Positions 17,171-25,420 of a stretch of DNA of 53,834 bases are shown here, piece by piece. The position numbers and the translations under genes were made by a program. Source of the stretch: JAJXSS01 sp964547135 (GTDB lineage: Bacteria > Planctomycetota > Phycisphaerae > Phycisphaerales > Phycisphaeraceae); NCBI GenBank assembly GCA_964547135.1, contig CAZJMK010000022.1, forward strand, positions 1 through 53,834. The letters are read 5' to 3'. The notes below the pieces were generated by a model. That model did no database searches, was not told where the DNA came from, and saw nothing but the letters and a program-made list of their open reading frames with translations. Numbering within the stretch: position 1 is the stretch's first letter; the number at the start of each line of letters is the position of its first letter.

Positions 17171-18082
17171 GTGACATCAACCGCAACCCCGCAACCACGA
17201 CTACTTGCCTTCATGAATCAGAAAGGCGGCGTGGGCAAAACCACCACCTCGGTCAACCTCGCAGCCGCCCTGGCCCTGCGCGGCAAGCGGGTGCTCTGTA
17301 TCGACCTTGACCCGCAGGCCCACCTCACTTTGCACCTGGGCCTGAACCCCGAAGAACTTGAACACAGCGTTTACAGCCTGCTTACCGATCACACCATGTC
17401 ACCGCTTCAACTCATTCACGAAGTGGGCGACAACCTTTCCGTGCTGCCTGCTGAAGTCAACCTCGCCGGGGTCGAATCGGAACTGGCAGCCCTTGCCGCC
17501 GAGGGTAAAGCCCAGCACCTGTTGCGTGACAAACTGTTGCCAGTGATTCAAGGTATTACCCTGCCCGTAGCCCAAGCGCAAGCATCATCCGCCAATACTG
17601 GCACTGACAGTTCATCAACCACCTCCGCCGGGCAACCACTGTTTGATTATGTCGTCATCGACTGTCCGCCTTCGCTGGGCCTGCTCACCGTCAACGCCCT
17701 TGCCTTGGCCAACGAGGTGATGGTGCCGATGCAGGCTCATTTTTTGGCGTTGCAGGGATTATCAAAACTGTTATCGACCGTGGGCATGGTGCGCCAGGCT
17801 GTGAACCCCAGCCTCGAAGTCACCGGCATCATCGTCGGCTTATACGACGGGCAAACCGCGCTGGCCAAGGAAGTCATGCAGGACTTGAAAAACTTTTTGG
17901 ACGCTGCCCGCAACATGGACGTGCCCTGGCGCCGAGCCGTGGTTCTGTCGCCGCCGATCCGTCGCAATATCAAACTCGCCGAGTGCCCCAGCTTCGGCCA
18001 GACGATTTTCGATTACGCGCCCCTTTGCCCCGGGGCGCAAGACTATCGCACTTTGGCGCAAAGTGTATTGGAAATGGCGTAA
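17171..18082 (+). CDS. ParA/Soj-family ATPase
   Basis: This 303-residue deviant Walker ATPase of the ParA/MinD group segregates DNA or positions protein complexes. The P-loop KGGVGKTTTSVNLAAAL is near residue 18, followed by the switch motif CIDLDPQAHLTLHLG and the Walker B-like VVIDCPPSLGLLT. A low-complexity Ser/Thr insertion (about residues 137-156) precedes the Walker B strand and is unusual. The GTG at 17171 has GGAG eight bases upstream. No parB gene or parS-like site is next to it, so it may be an orphan that positions something other than the chromosome. It could also be a plasmid-derived gene. Confidence 0.88.
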   Translation: MTSTATPQPRLLAFMNQKGGVGKTTTSVNLAAALALRGKRVLCIDLDPQAHLTLHLGLNPEELEHSVYSLLTDHTMSPLQLIHEVGDNLSVLPAEVNLAGVESELAALAAEGKAQHLLRDKLLPVIQGITLPVAQAQASSANTGTDSSSTTSAGQPLFDYVVIDCPPSLGLLTVNALALANEVMVPMQAHFLALQGLSKLLSTVGMVRQAVNPSLEVTGIIVGLYDGQTALAKEVMQDLKNFLDAARNMDVPWRRAVVLSPPIRRNIKLAECPSFGQTIFDYAPLCPGAQDYRTLAQSVLEMA

Positions 18083-18113
18083 TCGGCGCGTGAACTTTTT
18101 AATCAATTTCTTT

Positions 18114-18222
18114 TCAACCCAGAGGTCACAGAGAAAAGGAGCTAGGTGCTGGTAGCTTGGAGCTTGGTAGAACAAACATCAACATCAATTCTGCCCAGCA
18201 CCCGGCCACCAGCACTCAGCCA
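18114..18222. repeat. Family F fragment with inverted family G arrays
   Basis: An F piece (CCAGAGGTCACAGAG) is followed by a G array (AGCTAGGTGCTGGTAGCTTGG), then a short core, then the inverted G array (GCCCAGCACCCGGCCACCAGC). The arrangement matches those at 46111-46195 and 49549-49640. Confidence 0.65.
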
Positions 18223-18258
18223 CTTTTTCCCGTATGAAAGCCCCGCACCATTAACGAC

Positions 18259-20871
18259 GTGCCCGTAACAAACCTCACCGATGCATCGCCCGCGTCACGA
18301 CCCTGGTTCTGGGCGCGTTTGATTTTGTGCTTTTATGTACCGGGTTTACTCACGCTCACCCATTGGCCCAACCTGACCCCCCCGCCGGCAGAGTTGCAAG
18401 GGTTGCAGCTCGACAAGCTCGTTCACTTTGCCCTGTATGTGCTGCTCACCTTTTTATTCATTCGTGCCCGACTGGCCGGTCGTACCGCCAAGCCGATGTC
18501 CAACCTCATACTGGGTGCAACGCTGGCCGGGGTGTTCGGCATTGTCGATGAATACACGCAAAAATTCGTACCCGGTCGTCACGCCACGATCCTTGATGGC
18601 ATTGCCAACCTCACTGCCGTCGGCAGTGTGACCGTGGCACAAGCCATGAGTTGGAGTCGCTTCAAGGGTCGCACCGTCGCCGCATGGGTCTGTCGTTTGG
18701 CGATGTGCCTGCTGTTTCCCTATCTGTCGGTGCTGACGCTGGGGCCGAGGTTGAACCTTGAAAACATTTTGCTGGATATCGCCCCGGCACTGGGTGTGCA
18801 GTTACAGGCCGACAAACTGGCGCACCTGATCGGCGCAGCCGTGCTGAACTGGTTGCTTTACGGGGCGCAACTCATGGGCATTGGTCGTCGCGTTGCCAAT
18901 TTGTTTTTCACCATGATCGTCGTGGCCGCCCTTGGCCCGTTGGTCGAACTCGTGCAACTTCAGGTCGGCCGCGGGTACGAACCAGCCGACGTCGCTGCGC
19001 ACAGCTTCGGCCTGGGCATCGGCCTACTGGTCATCATCATCACATGGCTTATTCTGCTCATCGCCAAACCCAACACCACCCAGCACGATCGCTGGCATGA
19101 GTCAGCAACCGATACCGATCAACTCGCTTCACTTGCCAACCCTGCTGACAAACCAATCAGCCCCCCCACTACGACCGTAACCAACACCACCAACGTCAAC
19201 AACAATTCACCACCTTCGCCCGCAAAACCCAAAACCAGTTTCGTCGCTGCCGCCAAGGTCGTCAGTCTGCTCACGTTGTTATCACGGCTCACCGGGCTGG
19301 TGCGTGATGTTTACCTGGCCGGGGCTTTGGGTTTATCCGGCATCGCCGACGCCTTCTGGTTCGGCTTCCAAATACCCAACCTCTTCCGTCGCTTATTCGG
19401 GGAAGGTGCCCTCACCGCTGCCTTCATTCCCGTTTACACCCACGCCCGAAAGCGAGATACCCTGCTCGCCCGTCGTTTTGCCTCGCTCTGTTTTGCCGTG
19501 ACGCTCGTCGTGCTGGGTTCCATCACCCTGCTGGGCGAACTGGCCCTTGCTGGTCTGCTCTGGCAACGTGAACTCACCCGTGACTGGTCGCTGGCGATTC
19601 AACTGACCATGGTCATGCTGCCCTACATGCCGATGGTTTGCCTGGTCGCTTTGTGTGGTGCGGTGCTGCAAGTGCATGGCCGATTCGCCCCCGCTGCGGG
19701 CATGCCGATTTTTTTGAACCTCGTCATGATCGTCGGCACCTTCCTTGCCCTGCGCAACCTCACCCCCGGCAACGATTCCGCTTTACGCACAGCCGTGTAC
19801 CTCATCGCTGCCTGTGTCGTCATCGCCGGGGTCATTCAACTCACTTCACAACTGGCACTCATGCTCCGCCATGAACAACTCACCCTCGTCTTCCGCGGCG
19901 CAGGCCCCCTGTTCACCCAATTCCGCACCACCTTCATCCCCAGTTTTCTGGCCCTGGCGGTGTTTCAAATCAACACCTTCATGGACGCCATGCTCGCCAT
20001 GTGGCTGTCGCCCAAAGACGGCAGCATGACCGCCCTTTCCACCCTCACCACCACCCAGCTCAACCTGTTTGGTTACTTCGTCGATCACCCCATCGCCCAA
20101 GGCGGTCTGGCTGCCCTCAACAACGCCCAACGTTTGTATCAATTCCCCCTGGGCGTTTTCGGCATCGCCATAGCAACGGCCATCTTTCCCGCACTGTCAC
20201 ATGCCGCTGCCGCTCCCGGTTTGGCCGGCGCCCATGAGTTTCGACGCATCCTGCAACAGGGTCTGCGACTGACGGTTTTCATCGGGTTACCCGCCAGCGT
20301 CGGCCTGATCGTCACCAGTTTGCCCTTGGCGCGCGTGCTCTTTGAACGTGGCGCTTTCACGATCGACGATTCGCAGCGTGTCGCCTGGGTGCTGATCGGT
20401 TACGCCCCTGCCATCTGGGCCTACTCGATGTCACAGGTGCTCACCCGTGCCTTTTATGCCGTGCGCGATGCCCGCACACCCATGGTGCTTTCATTGGCCA
20501 TGGTCGTGCTCAATTTTCTGCTCAACATCACCTTGGTCTGGGTACTGGGCGCTGCGGGGTTGGCCTGGGCGACAGCCATCTGCGCCATCACGCAGTGTGC
20601 CCTCATGCTCATGCTGGTGCGCGGCTGCGTCGATGCCCCGGTGGACCGCACCGTCTGGCTGGGCTGGGCCAAAACACTCGCCCTATCAATAACCATGGCT
20701 GTCGTCATCGCTCCGATCATGATCGCCTACCCGCCCTTGTCTCTCTCCAAATCAGAAGTGCTGCTGCAACTGACCGTGATGGTCACACTCGGCGTTGCCA
20801 TTTACCTTGGCGGGGCTTATGTCCTCCAATGCCCCGAATTGAGTTGGGTCGGTTCACGACGCAAACGGTAA
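18259..20871 (+). CDS. murJ: VanZ-VanZ-MurJ fusion protein (lipid II flippase)
   Basis: This 870-residue polytopic membrane protein joins three parts. Residues about 12-135 and 140-275 are two VanZ-like domains; each has LDKLVHFALYVLL or ADKLAHLIGAAVLNWLLYG and a later DEYTQKFVPGRHATILDGIANL or VELVQLQVGRGYEPADVAAHSFG. A Thr/Asn/Pro linker (about 276-322) follows. Residues about 325-870 are a full MurJ/MVIN flippase: SLLTLLSRLTGLVRDV, GIADAFWFGFQIPNLFRRLFGEGALTAAFIPVY and later RVLFERGAFTIDDSQR. MurJ flips lipid II for peptidoglycan synthesis. The GTG at 18259 is the only credible start. The VanZ fusion is uncommon and suggests that the VanZ parts modulate the flippase. Confidence 0.92.
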   Translation: MPVTNLTDASPASRPWFWARLILCFYVPGLLTLTHWPNLTPPPAELQGLQLDKLVHFALYVLLTFLFIRARLAGRTAKPMSNLILGATLAGVFGIVDEYTQKFVPGRHATILDGIANLTAVGSVTVAQAMSWSRFKGRTVAAWVCRLAMCLLFPYLSVLTLGPRLNLENILLDIAPALGVQLQADKLAHLIGAAVLNWLLYGAQLMGIGRRVANLFFTMIVVAALGPLVELVQLQVGRGYEPADVAAHSFGLGIGLLVIIITWLILLIAKPNTTQHDRWHESATDTDQLASLANPADKPISPPTTTVTNTTNVNNNSPPSPAKPKTSFVAAAKVVSLLTLLSRLTGLVRDVYLAGALGLSGIADAFWFGFQIPNLFRRLFGEGALTAAFIPVYTHARKRDTLLARRFASLCFAVTLVVLGSITLLGELALAGLLWQRELTRDWSLAIQLTMVMLPYMPMVCLVALCGAVLQVHGRFAPAAGMPIFLNLVMIVGTFLALRNLTPGNDSALRTAVYLIAACVVIAGVIQLTSQLALMLRHEQLTLVFRGAGPLFTQFRTTFIPSFLALAVFQINTFMDAMLAMWLSPKDGSMTALSTLTTTQLNLFGYFVDHPIAQGGLAALNNAQRLYQFPLGVFGIAIATAIFPALSHAAAAPGLAGAHEFRRILQQGLRLTVFIGLPASVGLIVTSLPLARVLFERGAFTIDDSQRVAWVLIGYAPAIWAYSMSQVLTRAFYAVRDARTPMVLSLAMVVLNFLLNITLVWVLGAAGLAWATAICAITQCALMLMLVRGCVDAPVDRTVWLGWAKTLALSITMAVVIAPIMIAYPPLSLSKSEVLLQLTVMVTLGVAIYLGGAYVLQCPELSWVGSRRKR

Positions 20872-20874
20872 AAT

Positions 20875-21232
20875 GTAGCCCAGCCGCCCCCGGCTGGGTT
20901 GGCAAAGAAACTGTTTCATAACTCAGTACACGGTGGGGTGGCGTCCCGCCTGCCCATGAGCGCAAACCCGCTTTAATGCTCCATTCGGACTCGGAGCCAC
21001 GAGCGGAAGCGAGTGGTTCTTTGCAAAACCAAGCACCGCTCACTACCGTTCGCGGCTCAGAATCAAGCAAAGGACACATGCCCCACTCAAACCAGATATG
21101 AAACAGTTTCTAAGCCGCCGATGGCATCGGCGGTCTTTGGTCACTTTCAATGCGTTAACATAATTCATCGCGGACGTCGGATACCATCCGCCGCTTTGTG
21201 CAATACTCACCGCCGAGGGCGGCGGTGCTACA
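20875..21232. repeat. Family A and M repeat mosaic
   Basis: An A half palindrome (CCCAGCCGCCCCCGGCTGGG) lies at 20879-20898, directly after the murJ fusion. An M-type stretch runs over 20994-21060 (GAGCCACGAGCGGAAGCGAG to TTCGCGGCTCAG). A full A element with an inserted 45-base core covers 21112-21232. I see no gene in the 650 bases before rpsB. Confidence 0.7.
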
Positions 21233-21272
21233 TTCACAGTCCTCTACGCGAGCAACCCGGCTTTGACGCAAG

Positions 21273-21520
21273 TTGCAGCCCAATCGTGCCCGGTTACAAT
21301 ATGTGGCTTGCCGATGGTCTGCCCGGTGCGTGGCTCAGAAGCGTCACGTGAACGCCCCGGTCAGAACGGCAGCCGACCTTTGCATCACGTCTTGCGACGT
21401 ACCAACAGGCTCGGTCAGTCAACCTTAACCTTCATCACGTGTCGCCCCACGACGCTCCCTCCACCGAGGGCTGAGCATTACCGACACAGGCCCGCCATGA
21501 CGGGCGCAGGAGTTTCGGCC
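21273..21520 (+). promoter_or_regulatory. Predicted rpsB promoter and long leader
   Basis: TTGCAG (21273-21278) and TACAAT (21295-21300) with a 16-base gap form a good sigma-70-type promoter. This gives a leader of roughly 210 bases ending in AGGAG eight bases before the rpsB ATG. Small hairpins (CCCTCCACCGAGGG near 21458 and GCCCGCCATGACGGGC just before the ribosome binding site) could allow S2 autoregulation. That regulation is an inference. Confidence 0.5.
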
Positions 21521-22381
21521 ATGGCTTCATTGGTACAAGACCTCATCGACGCAGGTGTTCACTTCGGCCATCGGGCCACTAGCTGGAACCCGAAAATGGC
21601 GCCGTTCATTTTCGGCAAGCGCAACAAGATTCACATCATCGACATCAAGGCCACCATCAAGGGCCTCTTGCTTGCCCGCAAGTTCGTCAGCAAGGTCGTC
21701 GCCGGCGGACAGGACGTGCTTTTTGTCGGCACCAAGCGTCAGGCCAAGGGCATTCTCGAAACCAACGTCAAGCCCACCGGCATGCCCTTTGTCAACGAAC
21801 GCTGGCTCGGCGGCACGCTCACCAATTTCCGCACCATCCGTGATCGGCTCAAGCGTCTGGAAGAATTGGAAAAGCTCGAAACCACCGGCGAAATCAACAA
21901 ATATTCCAAGAAAATGGAAAGCACGCTCCGCCGCGAAAAAAATAAAATTCTGCGCAACCTCGAAGGCATTCGCAATATGTCCAAGTTGCCTGGCGCGATG
22001 ATCATCATCGATGTCAAGGCGGAAATGAACGCGGTGCGTGAAGCCCGCAAGCTGGGCATTCCCACGGTGTGCCTGATCGACACCGACAGCGACCCCGACT
22101 TTGCCGACATCGCCATTCCGGGCAACGATGATGCCATGCGGGCGATTGAAGTGGTGGTGCAAAGCCTCTGTGCCGCCGTGCAGGAAGGCAAACAATCACG
22201 CGCCATCGAAGCTGCTCAGCGCGATCGTCGTGATGATGCGGGTGATGATAAGTCGGGTGGCCCCAAACGCAGCCGGCGTGCCCAGTTCCGCGCCGAGGAA
22301 ACACCGGCCACGGACGCAGGCAATGTTGCAACGACCACCGCTTCCGCCAGCGGGTCAACCCCCGCTGCGCCGCAGGCCTGA
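21521..22381 (+). CDS. rpsB: 30S ribosomal protein S2
   Basis: S2 is a small-subunit protein of 286 residues. The sequence begins SLVQDLIDAGVHFGHRATSWNPKM, typical of S2, and has FVGTKRQAKGILE, ERWLGGTLTNFRTI and VIDVKAEMNAVREARKLGIPTVCLIDTDSDPD. The C-terminus carries a 50-residue extension that is first basic (RRDDAGDDKSGGPKRSRRAQFR) and then Thr/Ala/Pro-rich; it is not present in most S2 proteins. I chose ATG 21521 because AGGAG lies eight bases upstream; an in-frame ATG at 21497 would place the start before that site. It is followed by tsf, the usual order. Confidence 0.97.
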   Translation: MASLVQDLIDAGVHFGHRATSWNPKMAPFIFGKRNKIHIIDIKATIKGLLLARKFVSKVVAGGQDVLFVGTKRQAKGILETNVKPTGMPFVNERWLGGTLTNFRTIRDRLKRLEELEKLETTGEINKYSKKMESTLRREKNKILRNLEGIRNMSKLPGAMIIIDVKAEMNAVREARKLGIPTVCLIDTDSDPDFADIAIPGNDDAMRAIEVVVQSLCAAVQEGKQSRAIEAAQRDRRDDAGDDKSGGPKRSRRAQFRAEETPATDAGNVATTTASASGSTPAAPQA

Positions 22382-22411
22382 TATAACCGTAATTTGACAA
22401 TGATAAGACAT

Positions 22412-22512
22412 AATTCACCACAGAGACACAGAGGTTTGAGAATAGAAAAAGGCTGTAATCAACGGCATATATTAGAATTGCTTGTGTTCTCTGTGTTCTC
22501 TGTGGTTGTTCT
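22412..22512. repeat. Family F inverted arrays between rpsB and tsf
   Basis: CACCACAGAGACACAGAGG on the left is mirrored by GTTCTCTGTGTTCTCTGTGG on the right around a core of about 55 bases. The hairpin lies within the rpsB-tsf transcript and might lower tsf expression or stabilise the rpsB end. Confidence 0.75.
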
Positions 22513-22586
22513 GATTCGATGTTGTCGGATTGATTCATCACGCGACAGGCCGACCTGCCGCGTTATTATTCAGAAGGACGATCAAA

Positions 22587-23405
22587 ATGGCTATCACCGC
22601 TTCGCAAGTGAACGAACTGCGTCAGAAAACCGGCCTGGGCATGATGGAATGCAAAAAGGCGTTGGAGGAATCCGCCGGCGACGTGCAAAAGGCTGTCGAT
22701 CTGCTGCGTACCAAGGGGCTGGCGAAAATGGACGGTCGGACGGAGCGCGTCAGTGCCGAGGGACGCATCGCCCTGGCCGTGGCGCCGGATCGCAGCAAGG
22801 CTGCCATGGTCGAAATCAACAGCGAAACCGACTTTGTCGCCAAAAACGAAAAGTTTCTGGCCGTCGTGCAGAACATCACCAATGAAGCGTTGAGTCAGCC
22901 CGCCGGTGAAGTCAACAAAACCGACACCATGCAGGCTGGCATTGATGATCAGCGGTTGACCACCAAGGAAAACGTGCAGTTCGGGCGCGGCGTGGTCGTC
23001 GGCGGTGCGGGCAGCATCGTCGGCGGATACGTTCACTTCACCGGTAAAATCGGCGTGCTCATCGAACTCACCGGCCCATCCGATGCCATCACCAACGAAC
23101 TCATCGCCGACCTGGCCATGCACGTCACCGCCATCAGCCCCAGCCCGATTGGTGTGCGTGAAAGCGACATCCCTGCCGAGGTGATCGAAAAGGAAAGAGT
23201 CATCGCCAAGGCCCAGGCCATCGAACAGGGCAAGCCCGAAGCCATCGCCGAGAAAATGGTCGAAGGCAAGGTGCGCAAGTTTTTTGAGGAAGTCTGCCTG
23301 AATCATCAGCCGTTCATCAAGGACGACAAAAAGAAGGTGCGCGAAGTGCTGCCCAAGGGCGTCGAAATCAAATCGTTCGTGCGCTATCAGATCGGCGTGA
23401 AGTGA
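22587..23405 (+). CDS. tsf: Elongation factor Ts
   Basis: EF-Ts is the nucleotide exchange factor for EF-Tu in the cytosol. The 272-residue protein has the N-terminal UBA-like domain (ASQVNELRQKTGLGMMECKKALEE) and the TDFVAKNEKF motif that inserts next to the EF-Tu nucleotide site. It also has the core and C-terminal module with FVRYQIGVK at the end. The ATG at 22587 follows AGAAGGA. The middle of the protein (about 110-150) has the insertion-like stretch KENVQFGRGVVVGGAGSIVGG, slightly different from the common form. Confidence 0.96.
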   Translation: MAITASQVNELRQKTGLGMMECKKALEESAGDVQKAVDLLRTKGLAKMDGRTERVSAEGRIALAVAPDRSKAAMVEINSETDFVAKNEKFLAVVQNITNEALSQPAGEVNKTDTMQAGIDDQRLTTKENVQFGRGVVVGGAGSIVGGYVHFTGKIGVLIELTGPSDAITNELIADLAMHVTAISPSPIGVRESDIPAEVIEKERVIAKAQAIEQGKPEAIAEKMVEGKVRKFFEEVCLNHQPFIKDDKKKVREVLPKGVEIKSFVRYQIGVK

Positions 23406-23410
23406 TTGGT

Positions 23411-23640
23411 TCAAGCCGAGTGGTCAAGTGGTCGAGTGGTCAAGTAATCAAACCACGCCTGAACTTCACGTCTTGGTGAAGTTCATGATTGTCATGCAAA
23501 TAACAATTGACGCCGAGGGCTTCAGCCCCGGATGATCCGGCCCTGAAGGGCACGGCGTCAAATTCGCGTGTGCCAATGGCAGCTTGCCTGCCAGTGTCGA
23601 ACGCCGACGTAAAGCATCCGCGCTAAACATTTGCATAATC
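23411..23640. repeat. Mosaic of H, J, B, N and K repeats
   Basis: Order: H array (GAGTGGTCAAGTGGTCGAG) near 23418, J hairpin TGAACTTCAC-GTCTTG-GTGAAGTTCA (23460-23485), compact B palindrome (23509-23559), N hairpin (CAATGGCAGCTTGCCTGCCAG, about 23576), and an inverted K piece (CGTAAAGCATCCGCGCTAAAC). The J plus B pairing with about 23-25 bases between them is repeated at 36316-36480. No gene is seen. Confidence 0.8.
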
Positions 23641-23648
23641 GTCACCAT

Positions 23649-24467
23649 TCACCCCCACTTCGCCCCCACCCGCAATCCGCGCTTTTCGAGCATGTCCGAC
23701 ACTTCCCGTTTGTACAACAAAAGTGCCTCTTCCGGGTCGGGTCCGTACATTTCGCCGAACCATTCCGCTGACAGATACCCGTCATACCCGCTGCTCACCA
23801 GCGCATCGAGCATTTGCTCATAAGGCAACTGTCCCTTGCCAAACGGCGTAATCACCACCTTGTCTCGATCATTGATCGCATCATGAAAGTGCACGTGCTT
23901 CATCAAACCGTTCATTTCCCTGAACGTGTCGGCCAACGTTTCACCGGCTCGATATGGGTGCATGTTGTCATACACAATGCCAAGGTTGCTGCGGTCGGCC
24001 AATTTCACCACCGCTGCTGACTGTGCAGCCTTCATGAGCGTGTCGTGCGTCTCCAACCATATTCCGACACCCGATTCCTCCGCGTTCTGGGCAATCGCAC
24101 GCAAACGCTCCGCGATCATTTCATAAAGTATCTGCGTCTCCATGCCCTCAGGGTGCGGCCCGCAAAACAACCTTAACCCGGGCGCTCCGATCTGGGCTGC
24201 CAGTTCGATGCGTGCATTGGCCTGTTCCACCACCGCCTCATCGACCAGGCGCAGGCTCGTCCCCAAACAAGGCACTTCCAGTTCGTAACGATCCAGTTTG
24301 CGGCGTATGTCCGCACGCTCGATTTTGTCGGTGTAAATTTCCACGCCGTGGCCGTGCCTTGCATCGCAGCGAAACTCAATGCCCTGATACCCCAGGCGCA
24401 CCGCAGCATCGATCGCCTGATCCAGCGACCAGGTCGGACAGGTAAAGGTCACAAAGCTGATTTTCAT
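23649..24467 (-). CDS. Sugar phosphate isomerase/epimerase (TIM barrel)
   Basis: This 272-residue protein has the xylose-isomerase-like TIM barrel fold. The metal-binding residues expected for the family are visible in IWLETHDT, GIVYDNMHPYR, MKHVHFHDA and LSAEWFGEMYG. The N-terminus (ISFVTFTCPTWSLDQAIDAAVRLGYQGIEFR) is typical. Members isomerise or epimerise keto sugars such as hydroxypyruvate or inosose; the exact substrate cannot be read from the sequence. It is probably cytoplasmic because there is no signal peptide. It stands alone between two repeat blocks and is convergent with tsf. Confidence 0.88.
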   Translation of the reverse strand: MKISFVTFTCPTWSLDQAIDAAVRLGYQGIEFRCDARHGHGVEIYTDKIERADIRRKLDRYELEVPCLGTSLRLVDEAVVEQANARIELAAQIGAPGLRLFCGPHPEGMETQILYEMIAERLRAIAQNAEESGVGIWLETHDTLMKAAQSAAVVKLADRSNLGIVYDNMHPYRAGETLADTFREMNGLMKHVHFHDAINDRDKVVITPFGKGQLPYEQMLDALVSSGYDGYLSAEWFGEMYGPDPEEALLLYKREVSDMLEKRGLRVGAKWG

Positions 24468-24503
24468 GGACGCACTCGCTTGGGGCTGAGCAATTCATTT
24501 TCA

Positions 24504-24676
24504 ACACAAAGGGCACGGAGGTCACAGAGCAGAAAAGCATGACACGATCATGGTAAACATGCCTTTCGCATATCAATGCAAACCGCAAGCAAATGCTGCG
24601 TTGTGTAGTTGATGAATCCGATTGATTTGTTCTTGGTAATCAACTTTTTTCTGTGTCCTCTGCGTCCTCTGTGTTG
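24504..24676. repeat. Family F inverted arrays
   Basis: ACACAAAGGGCACGGAGGTC with CACAGAGCAG on the left is answered by CTGTGTCCTCTGCGTCCTCT on the right, about 110 bases further. The core has no visible gene. Confidence 0.7.
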
Positions 24677-24703
24677 AAATAATCACTTCTAACATACCGG
24701 CCA

Positions 24704-24736
24704 TTGACATCATCGCAAGCTCATGCACGCTACAAT
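24704..24736 (+). promoter_or_regulatory. Possible promoter for the Fur-family gene
   Basis: TTGACA (24704-24709) and TACAAT (24731-24736) are separated by 21 bases, which is longer than normal. The -10-like box ends six bases before the ATG at 24743, so the mRNA would be leaderless. No Shine-Dalgarno sequence is present for that ATG, which agrees with this reading. Confidence 0.4.
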
Positions 24737-24742
24737 GAATGC

Positions 24743-25222
24743 ATGAATCCCTCCATGCCCGTCTCTGATGATGCTCCGCTCATCGAACCGATGTGTGCGA
24801 TTTTTCGCAGGTTTCTCAAAAAGCAGGGCTTGAAATTCACACCGGAGCGAGCGACGATTCTCGAAGGCGTGCTTTCCAAAAACGGCGTGTTCGAAGCCGA
24901 GCAACTGCTTTACGAAATGCGTTCCGCTGGCCACCACGTCAGCAAAGCCACGATCTATCGCACGCTCAAACACCTGCTCGAAGCACGCATCGTTTCCGAA
25001 GTGCTGATCGACTCCAAACAGGCACACTACCAGCTCACCGCCGGTCGTGAACCCAAAGCCCACCTGGTCTGCCTGGAAACCAATAACATCATCGAATTCG
25101 ACTGCCCGGAACTGCAAGCCATCCGTGATCGCATCTGTCAACAGCACGGCTTCAAATCCGTCAGCCACCGTCTGGTCGTTTACGGCCTATCCCCCGAAGC
25201 ACAAAATCATTCCGCGAATTGA
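24743..25222 (+). CDS. Fur-family transcriptional regulator
   Basis: Fur-type regulators bind DNA when loaded with a metal and control iron, zinc or peroxide genes. The 159-residue protein has the winged helix with LKFTPERATILEGVLSKNGVFEAEQLLYEM and the recognition helix VSKATIYRTLKHLLE. The dimerisation part has PKAHLVCLETNNIIEFDCPE and SVSHRLVVYGL. The structural-zinc CxxC pairs are missing: VCLET replaces the usual VCxxC and the C-terminus lacks the second pair. The protein could still bind the regulatory metal through His/Glu residues. Which metal it senses cannot be told. The gene lies between F and A/K repeat spacers. Confidence 0.9.
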   Translation: MNPSMPVSDDAPLIEPMCAIFRRFLKKQGLKFTPERATILEGVLSKNGVFEAEQLLYEMRSAGHHVSKATIYRTLKHLLEARIVSEVLIDSKQAHYQLTAGREPKAHLVCLETNNIIEFDCPELQAIRDRICQQHGFKSVSHRLVVYGLSPEAQNHSAN

Positions 25223-25248
25223 TACGGCTTGATCCTGTTGATGCCGTT

Positions 25249-25418
25249 GTAGCACCGCCGCCCTCGGCGGTGAGTTCGACTCCGGCCTCAAACCACGGCT
25301 CAACACCCAGCCGGGGGCGGCTGGGCTACATCATTCATCACACCGACGCAAAGCGTCCGCACTAAACAGCTTTTTCACTCGACCACTTGGCCACTCGACC
25401 ACTTGGCCACTTCTTCCG
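25249..25418. repeat. Family A, K and H repeats
   Basis: An A double palindrome spans 25249-25330 (CACCGCCGCCCTCGGCGGTG and CCCAGCCGGGGGCGGCTGGG). It is followed by an inverted K unit (GACGCAAAGCGTCCGCAC) and an H array (CACTCGACCACTTGGCCACT repeated) that runs up to the stop of the next, minus-strand gene. Confidence 0.75.
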
Positions 25419-25420
25419 CC

